Shown piece after piece: positions 49,911 through 58,212 of a stretch of 64,000 nt of DNA (position 1 is its first letter; the number at the start of each line of letters is the position of its first letter). The stretch covers positions 234,931-298,930 of the forward strand of contig NZ_FOYT01000004.1 in the NCBI RefSeq assembly GCF_900112175.1, in the 5' to 3' direction. A program made the position numbers and the translations under genes. Under the pieces are notes generated by a model, which saw only the letters and a list, made by a program, of their open reading frames with translations, was not told where the DNA came from and searched no databases. This stretch comes from Halogeometricum rufum (GTDB lineage: Archaea > Halobacteriota > Halobacteria > Halobacteriales > Haloferacaceae).

Positions 49911-51020
49911 ATGTTCGCACCAACTCGACGACGCGTCCTGGAAGCGCTCGGAATCGGCGGCGTCGCATCGGTCGCCGGGTGTAGCGGCGACGCGCCCGCC
50001 GGAGAAGAGACGACGACGCAGACCGTAGCACAGACGACGGCGAACGCGACGGCCGAGAGCGTCGCGGCGGACCCGACGGACGTCCCCGACCCGGTCGACT
50101 GGTCGGAACCCAGACACCACGAGGTGACGCTCGAAGCCGTCGAGGTGACGGCGGAGATAGAACCGGGCGTGACGTTCGACTACATGACGTTCGACGGGCA
50201 GATTCCCGGCCCGATGATTCGCGTCCGGCAGGGCGACACCGTGTCGTTCACGCTGAAGAACCCGCCCGAGAACGACATGCCGCACAACGTGGACATGCAC
50301 GCCATCTACGGCACCGGCGGGGGCGCCGTCGCCACCACCGCCGCGCCCGGCGAGGAGAACGCCGAACGGTTCGAGGCGACGTACCCCGGCGCGTACATCT
50401 ACCACTGCGCCGTGCCGAACCTCGACTACCACATCTCCGCGGGGATGTTCGGCATGATTCTGGTCGAACCGAAGGGGGGACTGCCCGAGGTGGACCGCGA
50501 GTTCTACTTCGGCCAGCACGAACTCTACACGGACGGAACGCCCGGTTCCGAGGGGCAGCACGGCTTCGACTTCGAGGCGATGGCCAGCGAGAACCCGACG
50601 TACGTCCTGCTCAACGGCGAGAAGTACGCCTACGCGGCGGCCAACCGCGGCCCCCTGCAGGCGAACGTCGGCGAGACGGCGCGGGTGTTCATGGTGACCG
50701 GCGGGCCGAACCTCCAGTCGAACTTCCACCCCATCGGCAACGTCTGGACCGAGTGCTTCCCGAACGGGTCGCTGTCGATGGAACCGCACACGCACATCCA
50801 GACGCAGGTGGTCCCGCCGGGAAGCACGATGGTCGGGACGATGGAACTCCCGGTGCCGGAACGCATCAAACTGGTGGACCACGCCCTCTCGCGGGTCGCT
50901 CGGAAGGGCAACCTCGCCGAAATCGACGTGACCGGCGAGGAGGACCCCGAGGTGTTCGACCCCGAGGTGGACGGCGCCGACGAAGGCCCCCTCTACGGCG
51001 ACGGCGAGGGGGACGGGTGA
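49911..51020 (+). CDS. nirK: Copper-containing nitrite reductase
   Basis: 369 residues. Tat signal TRRRVLEALGIGGVASVAGC at 5-24 ending in a lipobox Cys. The type-1 copper ligands are H125, C166, H174 and M179 (NDMPHNVDMH, YIYHCAVPNLDYHISAGM). The type-2 copper ligands are H130, H165 and the C-terminal His of EPHTHIQTQV. Catalytic Asp D128 and His273 (SNFHPIG) are present. The enzyme is complete. It reduces nitrite to NO outside the membrane, taking electrons from halocyanin. NO is then removed by NorB, encoded just upstream on the same strand but 243 bases away. Confidence 0.95.
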   Translation: MFAPTRRRVLEALGIGGVASVAGCSGDAPAGEETTTQTVAQTTANATAESVAADPTDVPDPVDWSEPRHHEVTLEAVEVTAEIEPGVTFDYMTFDGQIPGPMIRVRQGDTVSFTLKNPPENDMPHNVDMHAIYGTGGGAVATTAAPGEENAERFEATYPGAYIYHCAVPNLDYHISAGMFGMILVEPKGGLPEVDREFYFGQHELYTDGTPGSEGQHGFDFEAMASENPTYVLLNGEKYAYAAANRGPLQANVGETARVFMVTGGPNLQSNFHPIGNVWTECFPNGSLSMEPHTHIQTQVVPPGSTMVGTMELPVPERIKLVDHALSRVARKGNLAEIDVTGEEDPEVFDPEVDGADEGPLYGDGEGDG

Positions 51021-51180
51021 CCGCGCGGACCGCCTCGGACGCCGGTTTCGTCACCGTCGCGCGGGCGTCGGCGCACGGGCGCGGCCGCGTTCCGGGGTGA
51101 CGGCGAGCAGTCCGAACGGCGGTCGACGGACCCGACGGGTGCCAGAAGACCGAACAGGCCTCGCCGCCAACCGCCTTCTC

Positions 51181-51780
51181 ATGGCCCAGCTAGACGAGAC
51201 GGATCTCGTCATCCTGCAACGGTTGCTGGACGACGCGCGCCGGTCGTATCGCGGCATCGCCGAGGAGGTAGACCTCTCCGCGCCGACCGTCTCGAACCGG
51301 GTCGAACGCCTCCGTGACATCGGTCTCATCCGCCGGTTCACGGTCGAGTTGGACCGCACGCTGCTCTCGGCGGCCGACGAGACGCTCGTCGTCGTGGAGA
51401 CGCACCCAGCCGACGCCGGCGACGTGATGTCGAAACTGACCGCCGTCGAGGGCGTCGAGCACGTGTTTCAGACGGTGGAGGGGCGCGTCGTCGCCAAGGC
51501 CGTGCTGTCGCCGTCGGACGTGCACGCCCTGTTCTCGAACACGCTCGAAGACGAACGGGTCGAGGAGTACCGCTCCGAGTCCGTCCTCCGCTCCGCGTGG
51601 CGGCCGCAACTCGGCACCGACGACCACGAAGTCCAGTGTTCCATCTGCGGGAAAACGGTCACCGGCGAGGGGGAGAGCGTCGAAGTCGGGCCGAAGAGTC
51701 TCCACCGCGTCTGCTGTTCCTCGTGCACCGAACGGGTCGTCGAGGAGTACCAGTCGGTGCAGGAGACGACCGACGACTGA
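51181..51780 (+). CDS. Lrp/AsnC-type regulator with C-terminal TRASH metal-sensing domain
   Basis: 199 residues from ATG 51181. The N-terminal AsnC HTH is LDETDLVILQRLLDDARRSYRGIAEEVDLSAPTVSNRVERLRDIGLI. A RAM-like ligand domain covers about 65-140. The C-terminus has VQCSICGKTVTGEGESVEVGPKSLHRVCCSSCTERVV, a TRASH domain with CxxC and CCxxC metal-binding cysteines. The same architecture occurs in the Halobacterium regulator I recall as VNG1179C, which controls a copper efflux ATPase. A copper-responsive role toward copA and the adjacent Cys-rich protein is therefore likely. Confidence 0.85.
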   Translation: MAQLDETDLVILQRLLDDARRSYRGIAEEVDLSAPTVSNRVERLRDIGLIRRFTVELDRTLLSAADETLVVVETHPADAGDVMSKLTAVEGVEHVFQTVEGRVVAKAVLSPSDVHALFSNTLEDERVEEYRSESVLRSAWRPQLGTDDHEVQCSICGKTVTGEGESVEVGPKSLHRVCCSSCTERVVEEYQSVQETTDD

Positions 51781-52044
51781 CTCCGCGGCCGAGGGCCATT
51801 ATCGAATCCACTTTTCCACCGGGCGAAACTTGGGTTTCCGAACCGGTCACCGCCGTCTTCGTTCGTCCGCACGCGAACGTCGTTCTCGTTCGTCGCCGAG
51901 AGCGAGCAGTCCGGTACGTCCAGATAACAGTACCGGCCGACCGGTCCGTCCGAGCCGTCTCGACGCGTCGAATCCGTCTCTCCCGACACTTTGCACACGA
52001 AGCCACAAGGGAAGAAAAACGTCCGCCCGTGAGTACTAGGTGCG

Positions 52045-52398
52045 ATGTCACTGTCAGAGACCCTGTCGAAGAACGAACGCCTGAGCGACGAACAGCGAGA
52101 GTGCATCGAGAACTGCACCGAAGCCGTCGAGGTGACCGAGTGGTGCGCCGACGAGTGTCTCGGGAGCGAGGAGATGGAGGAGTGCGCCCGTCTCTGCCGC
52201 GACGTGGCCGACATCGCGTCGCTGCACGCCCGCCTGATGGCGCGCGGGTCGAACTACAGCACCCAACTCGCCCAGGCCTGCGCCGGCGCCTGCGAGGAGT
52301 GTGCCGAGGAGTGTCGCCGTCACGACGCCGACCACTGTCAGACCTGCGCCGAGGTTCTCGACGACTGCGCGGAGACGTGCCGTAGCATGGCGGCGTAA
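52045..52398 (+). CDS. Four-helix-bundle copper-binding protein (DUF326, Csp-like)
   Basis: 117 residues with 14 Cys arranged on helices as CxxxC and CxxC patterns: RECIENC, EWCADECL, EECARLCRD, QACAGACEECAEECRRHDADHCQTCAEVLDDCAETC. This is the pattern of cytosolic copper storage proteins, which line the core of a four-helix bundle with Cys thiolates binding many Cu(I). No signal is present. It lies 264 bases downstream of the TRASH regulator. It may buffer copper for NirK and the halocyanins. Confidence 0.88.
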   Translation: MSLSETLSKNERLSDEQRECIENCTEAVEVTEWCADECLGSEEMEECARLCRDVADIASLHARLMARGSNYSTQLAQACAGACEECAEECRRHDADHCQTCAEVLDDCAETCRSMAA

Positions 52399-52404
52399 CC
52401 GAGT

Positions 52405-52474
52405 CACCCCTCCTCATTTCGCCTTACTTTTCCTCTTCTCACCCCTCCTCACTTCGCCTAACTTCTCCTCTTCT
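52405..52474. repeat. Two tandem 35-bp pyrimidine-rich repeats
   Basis: Units beginning CACCCCTCCTCATTTCGCC (52405) and CACCCCTCCTCACTTCGCC (52440) have 35-base period and three differences. They are C/T-rich on the + strand and follow the copper protein gene; likely a transcription termination tract. Confidence 0.7.
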
Positions 52475-52814
52475 CACCGCTCCGACTCGCCCGCCGACTG
52501 TCGACGTATCGCGCCGGTGGGAACCCGCGATGTCGAGCGACGCCATCGCAGAGCAAAGCTATCAAAACTAACAGAGACCGCAAAACTGCACGACGACTGG
52601 CGTGTGCTCGTCGAACTGTTGCCTCGTTCGAATCCGTCTCCCACGATGTTCTCCAAATATACACTTTCAAGATATATAATATATCTGCCAGTCCTTCGTT
52701 GTCCTTCTGTGGTGACGAATCTGTGGCGAAATACCTTTCTGAGGCCGCCTCGCGGTAGAATACCCCTCCTACCTAACTAACTAGTTCGTACTGACCTGTC
52801 GTAGTGACAGAACA

Positions 52815-52822
52815 TTTATATA
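52815..52822 (+). promoter_or_regulatory. TATA element for leaderless surface protein gene
   Basis: TTTATATA is centred 26.5 bases before the GTG at 52845, supporting that unusual start codon. Confidence 0.55.
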
Positions 52823-52844
52823 GGGTGTCGAGTATGACTCAGAC

Positions 52845-54341
52845 GTGAACTGGAACCCTGAGTGGTCCTCCGCGGTCGCAGTCGCTCTCCTCGTCGCCGC
52901 GTGTCTGGTCACCGCCGGTCCCGTGGCGGCGGACGAGACGACGACCCGGAGCGATTCGGCCCCGAACGGAACGGCCGACGACGAGACGCCGGTGCAGACG
53001 GCGTCGGAGACGAATCGAACGGTGACCGAGGCGCGGACGGCCACCGAGACAGCGACGACGGCGACGGCGACCAAGACGACGGCGACCGAACGGCAGACGC
53101 CGACCGCGACGTCGAGTCCCACCGAGACGCGGACTCGGACGGACGACACCCGGTTCGCGGTGTCCGAACTGGCGGCGTCCGACAGCCTTCGGGCGGGGGA
53201 CGGCCTCGCGGTGACCGCCACGGTGACGAACCGCGGCGCGGCGAACGGAACCGAGACGCTCCGATACTCGTTCGGCGGGGAGACGGTGGCGACTCGGTCG
53301 GTGACGCTCGAACCCGGCGAGTCGACGGCCGTCACGTTCGAAGTCGCCTTCGACGACGTCGAGGCCGCCCTCGGGTCGGTCGAACCGGGCACGTTCGTCC
53401 ACGGCGTCCGGAACGAGTCCGGTGCCGGGGCCGCGGCCCGCGTCCGCGTGACGCCGGACGTGGACCTCACCGTCGAGTCGGTGGACGCGCCGACGGAGGT
53501 GTCTCACGGCGACGCCTACGTCGTCCTCGCGACGGTCGGGAACCCGAGCGAGACGGCCATCACCCGCCGCGTCGCGTACGAGTTCGCCGGCAGAACGGTC
53601 GCGGAGCGAGCGGTGACCGTCGCCGGCGACGACGACCGACAGGTCGCGTTCGAGATTCGACTCGCCGACGTCGAACGCGTCGCGGGTCCCGTTCGAAACG
53701 AGACGACGTACGACCACGGCATCGCCGCCGGAGACGACCGGGACGTGGGGGCCGTGCGCGTCGTCAGAAGCCCGAGTGCGGACGCCTCGTCGCTGGCGGT
53801 CGAGTCGTTCGAGACGGTCCACGACGTGCGACCCGGCGACGCGTACACCGTCGAACTCGCGGTTCGGAACGTCGACACCGCCGACTTCGAGGGCCAACTG
53901 AGCTACCGCGTCGACGGGAACGTCGTCGCGACCGAGTGGGCGCGCGTCCCCATCGGCGAACGACGGACGGTCGCGTTCGAAGTCGAGTACGACGCCGTCG
54001 CCGACGCCGCCGTTCCGCTCTCGTCCGCGGAGACGGAACAGGGCGTCTTCGTCGGCCGGGAGGCCGTCGCGACCCGGCCCGTGGCCGTCTCGGTGCCGGC
54101 GACGCCCGAGGCGACGCCTCGACCGGAACCGACGTTCACCGCCGCCGAGACGCCGTCGCCCGCACCGACGACGGCGGGGTCGGACGCCGCTGACGCCACG
54201 AACGACGGGCCCGACGACTGTCGTCGCGGATTCTTCACCCCCTGCGGCGGTGCGGCGATGGGCGAGACGTCGCTGACGATGGTCGGTATCCTCCTGTCGG
54301 GGTTCGGAATCGTCTACCAGATGTACCAGGGGCGACGATGA
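52845..54341 (+). CDS. Secreted, membrane-anchored protein with CARDB-like repeats
   Basis: 498 residues from GTG 52845 (leaderless by its TATA). A Sec signal (AVAVALLVAACLVTAGPVAA) is followed by a Thr/Glu-rich linker (30-100). Three CARDB-like immunoglobulin-fold units follow, with recurring phrases such as LRAGDGLAVTATVTNRGAAN, VSHGDAYVVLATVGNPSETA and VRPGDAYTVELAVRNVDTAD. A second Pro/Thr-rich stretch then leads to a C-terminal TM helix (TSLTMVGILLSGFGIVYQM). It overlaps the next gene by four bases (ATGA). It is probably a cell-surface adhesion or scaffold protein. Confidence 0.7.
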   Translation: MNWNPEWSSAVAVALLVAACLVTAGPVAADETTTRSDSAPNGTADDETPVQTASETNRTVTEARTATETATTATATKTTATERQTPTATSSPTETRTRTDDTRFAVSELAASDSLRAGDGLAVTATVTNRGAANGTETLRYSFGGETVATRSVTLEPGESTAVTFEVAFDDVEAALGSVEPGTFVHGVRNESGAGAAARVRVTPDVDLTVESVDAPTEVSHGDAYVVLATVGNPSETAITRRVAYEFAGRTVAERAVTVAGDDDRQVAFEIRLADVERVAGPVRNETTYDHGIAAGDDRDVGAVRVVRSPSADASSLAVESFETVHDVRPGDAYTVELAVRNVDTADFEGQLSYRVDGNVVATEWARVPIGERRTVAFEVEYDAVADAAVPLSSAETEQGVFVGREAVATRPVAVSVPATPEATPRPEPTFTAAETPSPAPTTAGSDAADATNDGPDDCRRGFFTPCGGAAMGETSLTMVGILLSGFGIVYQMYQGRR

Positions 54342-55261
54342 CTCGCGGCCTCCCCGCGGTCTGGAGTGCGGTGTTCGGCGCGCCGTTCGTCGCCGTCGGC
54401 GCGTACGTGTTCGCCTTCCAGTCGCAGTATCCGCTGGTGGCGAACCAACCGACTGCGCCGCCGGCGGCGGGCGTTCCGCTGGCGGCGTTCGGCCTGTTCG
54501 TCGTCGCTCTCGGCGTCTACGTGCAGTTCGCCAGCACGCCCGACCGGCCGACGATGCGCGACGGAGAGTGGATAGTGGACGAGCGAGACCCGGCGCAGCG
54601 AAGCGCACTCGCGAAGACGTTCGCCGCCGTGCCGTTCCTCGCCGCCGGACTGGACCTGCTGTACTTCACGACGTACCCGCTGGTCTACCCGACGCTCGCC
54701 CTCGCGGCGGGGTTGTACCTGTTCTCGACCGGCATCCACGAGTACTGGCGCAACACGCTCACGTCTTACCTCGTGACGAACCGCCGGGTGCTGGAGGAGT
54801 ACCGCTTCGTCTCGCTCGCTCGCACCGAAGTCCCCTTGGAGAAGGTCCGCGCCGTCGAGGAACGGCGGTCGGCCTTCGAGTCGCTGTTCGGCCTCGGCGG
54901 CGTGCACGTCCGCGCGGGGTCGACCGGCGACCTGAGCGTGACGGTGCGGTCGGTGTACGACTCCACCGCGTTCGCCGACGAGATTCGCGAGGAGATAGAC
55001 CGCGCCGGCGACGCGACCCGGACCGCGTTCGACGGCTACGTCGAGGCGACGCCCGTGGACGCAGCGACCGACGACGTCGTCGACGCCGACGAGAGCGACG
55101 CGCCGTCGGTCCTCGACGCGGAGGGGTCGGTCGAGTCGCTGGACGCCGCCGACGCGACGTTCGCCGAGGCCGAACCGCGGAGCGACGGCGGCACCGACGA
55201 GCCGATTCCCGACGCTGACTCGGGTGGGACGGGCGCCGATACGGGCCACGACCACTCCTGA
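54338..55261 (+). CDS. Membrane protein with bacterial PH-like domain
   Basis: 307 residues, start overlapping the previous stop (ATGA) so translation is coupled. Four TM helices in two pairs (LPAVWSAVFGAPFVAVGAYVF to GLFVVALGVYVQF; FAAVPFLAAGLDLLYF to LALAAGLYLFSTGI). The PH-like part begins YWRNTLTSYLVTNRRVLEEYRFVSLARTEVPLEKVRAVEERRSAFESLFGLGGVHVRAGST, the usual bPH2/YdbS-YdbT pattern. A long acidic tail (about 225-307) follows. It may work with the CARDB protein at the cell envelope. Function unknown. Confidence 0.75.
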   Translation: MTRGLPAVWSAVFGAPFVAVGAYVFAFQSQYPLVANQPTAPPAAGVPLAAFGLFVVALGVYVQFASTPDRPTMRDGEWIVDERDPAQRSALAKTFAAVPFLAAGLDLLYFTTYPLVYPTLALAAGLYLFSTGIHEYWRNTLTSYLVTNRRVLEEYRFVSLARTEVPLEKVRAVEERRSAFESLFGLGGVHVRAGSTGDLSVTVRSVYDSTAFADEIREEIDRAGDATRTAFDGYVEATPVDAATDDVVDADESDAPSVLDAEGSVESLDAADATFAEAEPRSDGGTDEPIPDADSGGTGADTGHDHS

Positions 55262-55276
55262 CGCTCCCTCGGCGGG

Positions 55277-56347
55277 TCACTCCACGCGTATCGCTCGCGG
55301 CCGGACTTCGCTCCCGCGTCCGTCGGCCGGTGCCGGCGCGAACCCCCGCTGAACGACGCGGTGCCCCGCGCGGATGGCGGCGCGTTCGACGCGGGTCGGT
55401 TCGTCCTCCGGGCCGTCGGCGACGGCGACGTCCGCGAACGTCACCGGCAGCCCCATCCCGCGGTAGAACGACGGCACGTCCTGCACGTGGAAGTGGAGGT
55501 GCGGTTCGGTGGAGTTGCCCGAGTGCCCGCACAGGCCGATTCGCTGCCCCGCCTCGACGCCGTCGCCCGCCTCGACGGCGACGCTCCCCTCGCGGAGGTG
55601 CGCGAGGACGCTGTACTCGTCCGGTGCGTGTTCGACGACGACGTAGTTGCCGCGGATGTCGCGTTGCCGCAGGTCCAACCACCCGCGGGTTCGCGGGGCG
55701 TCGCGGTGCCCGTCGCTCGCGGCGACGACGACGCCGGCGGCGGGTGCGACGACCGGTTCCTCCCAGCAGTAGTAGTCGCTTCGGTCCGTCCCGTCGCCCG
55801 CGTGGGTTCGCCCCTCGCCGTCGGTCCTGACCAGGTCGTAGGCGTATCGCTGTCCGAGGATGCTCCACGAGTGCGAGTGAGCTTTCTCGTGACCGCCGCC
55901 CACGACGGTCCACTCCCCCTCGACGGGGAGTCGGTAGGTGACGGGCCCCTCGAACGACTCGGGGTCGGGCAGCGAGAACCGATAGCGGGCGTCCACGGCG
56001 AGGTGGCCGAGCAGTTGTCGGACGCCCTGTGTCTGGACGAACGGGTTCACCTGGAGCGGTACCATCGACAGGAGGAAGCGCGCAGAACTCCACCGGTCGC
56101 CCGTCTTCACCCACGACGCCGGCGACTCGCCGCGTGACGGAGCGAGCATCGTGACGAACGGCCACAGCGCGAACAGGAAGCACAGGAGGAGTGGCTCCAG
56201 GAACTCGAACCGTCGCGAGACGAGACTCGGGAGGCCGAGCAGTCCCACCAGGGCGAGGTTCGTCGGGTCCGGGACTCTGTCGAGGAGGGAGCCGTCGGAC
56301 GGGCCCGAGGCGGGAGCGTCCCCTCCGGCGTCGGCGTGCGAGGGCAT
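55277..56347 (-). CDS. M23 family metallopeptidase with N-terminal membrane segments
   Basis: 356 residues. Residues 20-70 contain two TM helices (LALVGLLGLPSLVSRRF and FLEPLLLCFLFALWPFVTML). The LytM/M23 domain lies at about 150-300 with zinc ligands H and D in AHSHSWSILGQRYAYDL and the final HxH in STEPHLHFHVQDV. Archaea lack peptidoglycan, so the substrate would be another peptide, perhaps in the S-layer. The active-site region faces outward if the N-terminus is inside. It is convergent with the PH-domain gene. Confidence 0.82.
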   Translation of the reverse strand: MPSHADAGGDAPASGPSDGSLLDRVPDPTNLALVGLLGLPSLVSRRFEFLEPLLLCFLFALWPFVTMLAPSRGESPASWVKTGDRWSSARFLLSMVPLQVNPFVQTQGVRQLLGHLAVDARYRFSLPDPESFEGPVTYRLPVEGEWTVVGGGHEKAHSHSWSILGQRYAYDLVRTDGEGRTHAGDGTDRSDYYCWEEPVVAPAAGVVVAASDGHRDAPRTRGWLDLRQRDIRGNYVVVEHAPDEYSVLAHLREGSVAVEAGDGVEAGQRIGLCGHSGNSTEPHLHFHVQDVPSFYRGMGLPVTFADVAVADGPEDEPTRVERAAIRAGHRVVQRGFAPAPADGRGSEVRPRAIRVE

Positions 56348-56524
56348 ACCGACCGATGGACGGGAACGGAAAAGAGCGTTTGGCGAACGGAATTTCTATC
56401 TAGACTCTTACAAATCTGACCGAGCTACCGTCGCTGGGGGAGCGACCGAGAGAGTAAGCGACATGACGCTCCGACCCCTTCGGTCCCGTGTGAACGACGT
56501 ACAGGGACGCGGGCTTGCGTGGCG

Positions 56525-57184
56525 ATGAGCGGCAGCGACCGAGACGAGTACGGGTACACCGAGTGGATATGCACGAACTGCGGGCGGAGCGCGCCGAAGA
56601 ACAACCCGCCGTGCGACCGATGCGGCAACATGCAGTTCGAACAGGTCGAGGTCCGCGCGAGCGACTTCGACGACGAAGTCACGGCGGCCAGCACCGTGGA
56701 CATCCTCCGCGAGAACGCCGGCGTCGCCGTCGCCGCCGCCGCCGTTCTGTCCGTCGTCGTCGTCGCGATGCTGGCGTCGGCGGGCGTGTTCGTCGTCTCG
56801 GACCCATTCGGGCTCGGCATCCGCTTCGGCGCCGTCGAAGCCGTCAGTCCGAACGACGACGGCACGCTGACCGCCGCGGAACTCCACGGCCGCGTCGCCG
56901 CAGAGTACGGCGGTAGCTCGATGCGGTGGTACGGCCGCGGGCTCGAACTCTCGTACCGGTCCGACGCGACGACGACGGGTACGCTGGCCGAGGAGGTCAG
57001 CACCGTCGCCGTCTGGTACGCCCAGTACGTCGGCGACGGCGGCGACGCCGACAGTCTCGAACTAACCGTCAGAACCGGCGACGGCCGGGCGCGGGTGACT
57101 ATCGACCGGGCGGACGCCGCGGCGTTCGCCGCCGGCGACATCACCGAGTCGGAGTACCGGTCGCGGATTTTCCAGTCCGGATAG
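56525..57184 (+). CDS. Zinc-ribbon membrane protein of unknown function
   Basis: 219 residues from ATG 56525; a GTG two codons upstream is possible. A zinc ribbon at 10-40 has CTNCGRSAPKNNPPCDRCG (two CxxC pairs). One TM helix follows (VAVAAAAVLSVVVVAMLASAGVFVV, about 63-87). The C-terminal ~125 residues form an extracytoplasmic domain with an EF-hand-like opening (SPNDDGTLTAAELHGRVAAEYG) and LELTVRTGDGRARVTIDRADAAAF. Similar zinc-ribbon/TM proteins are common in haloarchaea; none of known role was recognised. Confidence 0.7.
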   Translation: MSGSDRDEYGYTEWICTNCGRSAPKNNPPCDRCGNMQFEQVEVRASDFDDEVTAASTVDILRENAGVAVAAAAVLSVVVVAMLASAGVFVVSDPFGLGIRFGAVEAVSPNDDGTLTAAELHGRVAAEYGGSSMRWYGRGLELSYRSDATTTGTLAEEVSTVAVWYAQYVGDGGDADSLELTVRTGDGRARVTIDRADAAAFAAGDITESEYRSRIFQSG

Positions 57185-57225
57185 GTCCCCGACCGCCCCT
57201 CGCAGAACGCGCCCGTCCGACCCCG

Positions 57226-58161
57226 TCACGCCGACTCGACTGCCGTCTCCACGACTTCGCCCGCGTCGGACAGCGTCACGTGCAGGCGTTCGTCGTCGAG
57301 TCCGACGGTGACGACGACGGCCCCGTCGTCGGCCCGGGTCGTCTCGTACTCGACGTGGCCCAACTCCCACAGCAGCGAGTCGCGCACCGGTCGGCCGTGG
57401 TCGTGGTAGAACGCGTCCACCGTCGGGTGGACGGTGAGGGCGAACCACGCCGGCCCGACCAGCGAGGCGGTACACGTCTCGCAGTCGGCCCGGAAGAGGG
57501 GCGTCGGCCGCGACGTGCGGCCGTCTGCCCCGTCCCCGGCCTCGCCCTCGTCGCCGCCGTCGGCACCGGGTCCGTCGTCCGCCTCGGTCGGTACGGCCTC
57601 GATACGGGTCGTCATCGTCCCGTAACACTCCACGCAGACGCCCTGTAGCGACAGGTCGATGGCGTGGCGAATCAGACCCGTCGCCAGCGTGGCGAGTTCG
57701 GAGACGGTGGCGTCGGCCGCCGCGTTCGGCGGAATCGACCACCGGAGCAGGGGGTGGTCGTTCTCGCAGGTCACGTCGAGTCGGCCGTCCTCGTAGACGC
57801 CGGTGGCGGCGGCGCCGCAGACGTTGCACGCGCCGTCCACCGTCGTGGGCCCCAGCCGTTCGTGGTCGGTGTACCGCCCGGCGAGGATGGCGGCGACGAT
57901 TTCGCTGCCGGCGTGCGAGAGGCGATAGCCGTCCTCGGTCCGTTCCACGAAGCGACCGACCAGCGTGTTCAGGTGGTAGCGGAACCGGCCGGGGTCCTCG
58001 ACGCCGGCGCGCTTTCGCAACGCCGCGAAACCGGCCGTCGTCTCGCCCGTCTCGCGGGTGTGAGCGGCGAGGGCGCGGAGGATGGCGACTCGCGTCGGGT
58101 CCGACACCGCCGCGAAGGCGGCGTCCGGGTCACCCGACCCGTTCGGTGCGGAGTCGGACAT
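57226..58161 (-). CDS. ArsR-type winged-helix protein with zinc-binding C-domain
   Basis: 311 residues. The N-terminal wHTH is AFAAVSDPTRVAILRALAAHTRETGETTAGFAALRKRAGVEDPGRFRYHLNTLVG, typical of haloarchaeal ArsR-like regulators. The middle has a zinc knuckle (GACNVCGAAA, later CENDH). Another CxxC set (VCVECYGT and DCETCTASLVG) lies in the C-terminal domain. The very acidic insert EADDGPGADGGDEGEAG is at about 196-215. It may regulate the adjacent ABC operon, which is encoded on the same strand just upstream (52 bases from the permease stop). Confidence 0.8.
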   Translation of the reverse strand: MSDSAPNGSGDPDAAFAAVSDPTRVAILRALAAHTRETGETTAGFAALRKRAGVEDPGRFRYHLNTLVGRFVERTEDGYRLSHAGSEIVAAILAGRYTDHERLGPTTVDGACNVCGAAATGVYEDGRLDVTCENDHPLLRWSIPPNAAADATVSELATLATGLIRHAIDLSLQGVCVECYGTMTTRIEAVPTEADDGPGADGGDEGEAGDGADGRTSRPTPLFRADCETCTASLVGPAWFALTVHPTVDAFYHDHGRPVRDSLLWELGHVEYETTRADDGAVVVTVGLDDERLHVTLSDAGEVVETAVESA

Positions 58162-58212
58162 ACGCCGACCGTGGGGCGCAGAGCGGCTTAATACCCCGCC
58201 GCCTCGGCACGT

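Larger units (their letters stand above)
52399..52844. other. Intergenic region with pyrimidine repeats and AT-rich promoter
   Basis: A C/T-rich tandem repeat (52405-52474) follows the Csp gene. GCAAAGCTATCAAAACTAAC (52553-52572) matches, in reverse, the TAGTTTTGATAGC motif near the parA module. An AT-rich near palindrome AGATATATAATATATCT lies at about 52670-52686. A TTTATATA TATA element precedes the next gene. No gene was seen. Confidence 0.5.
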
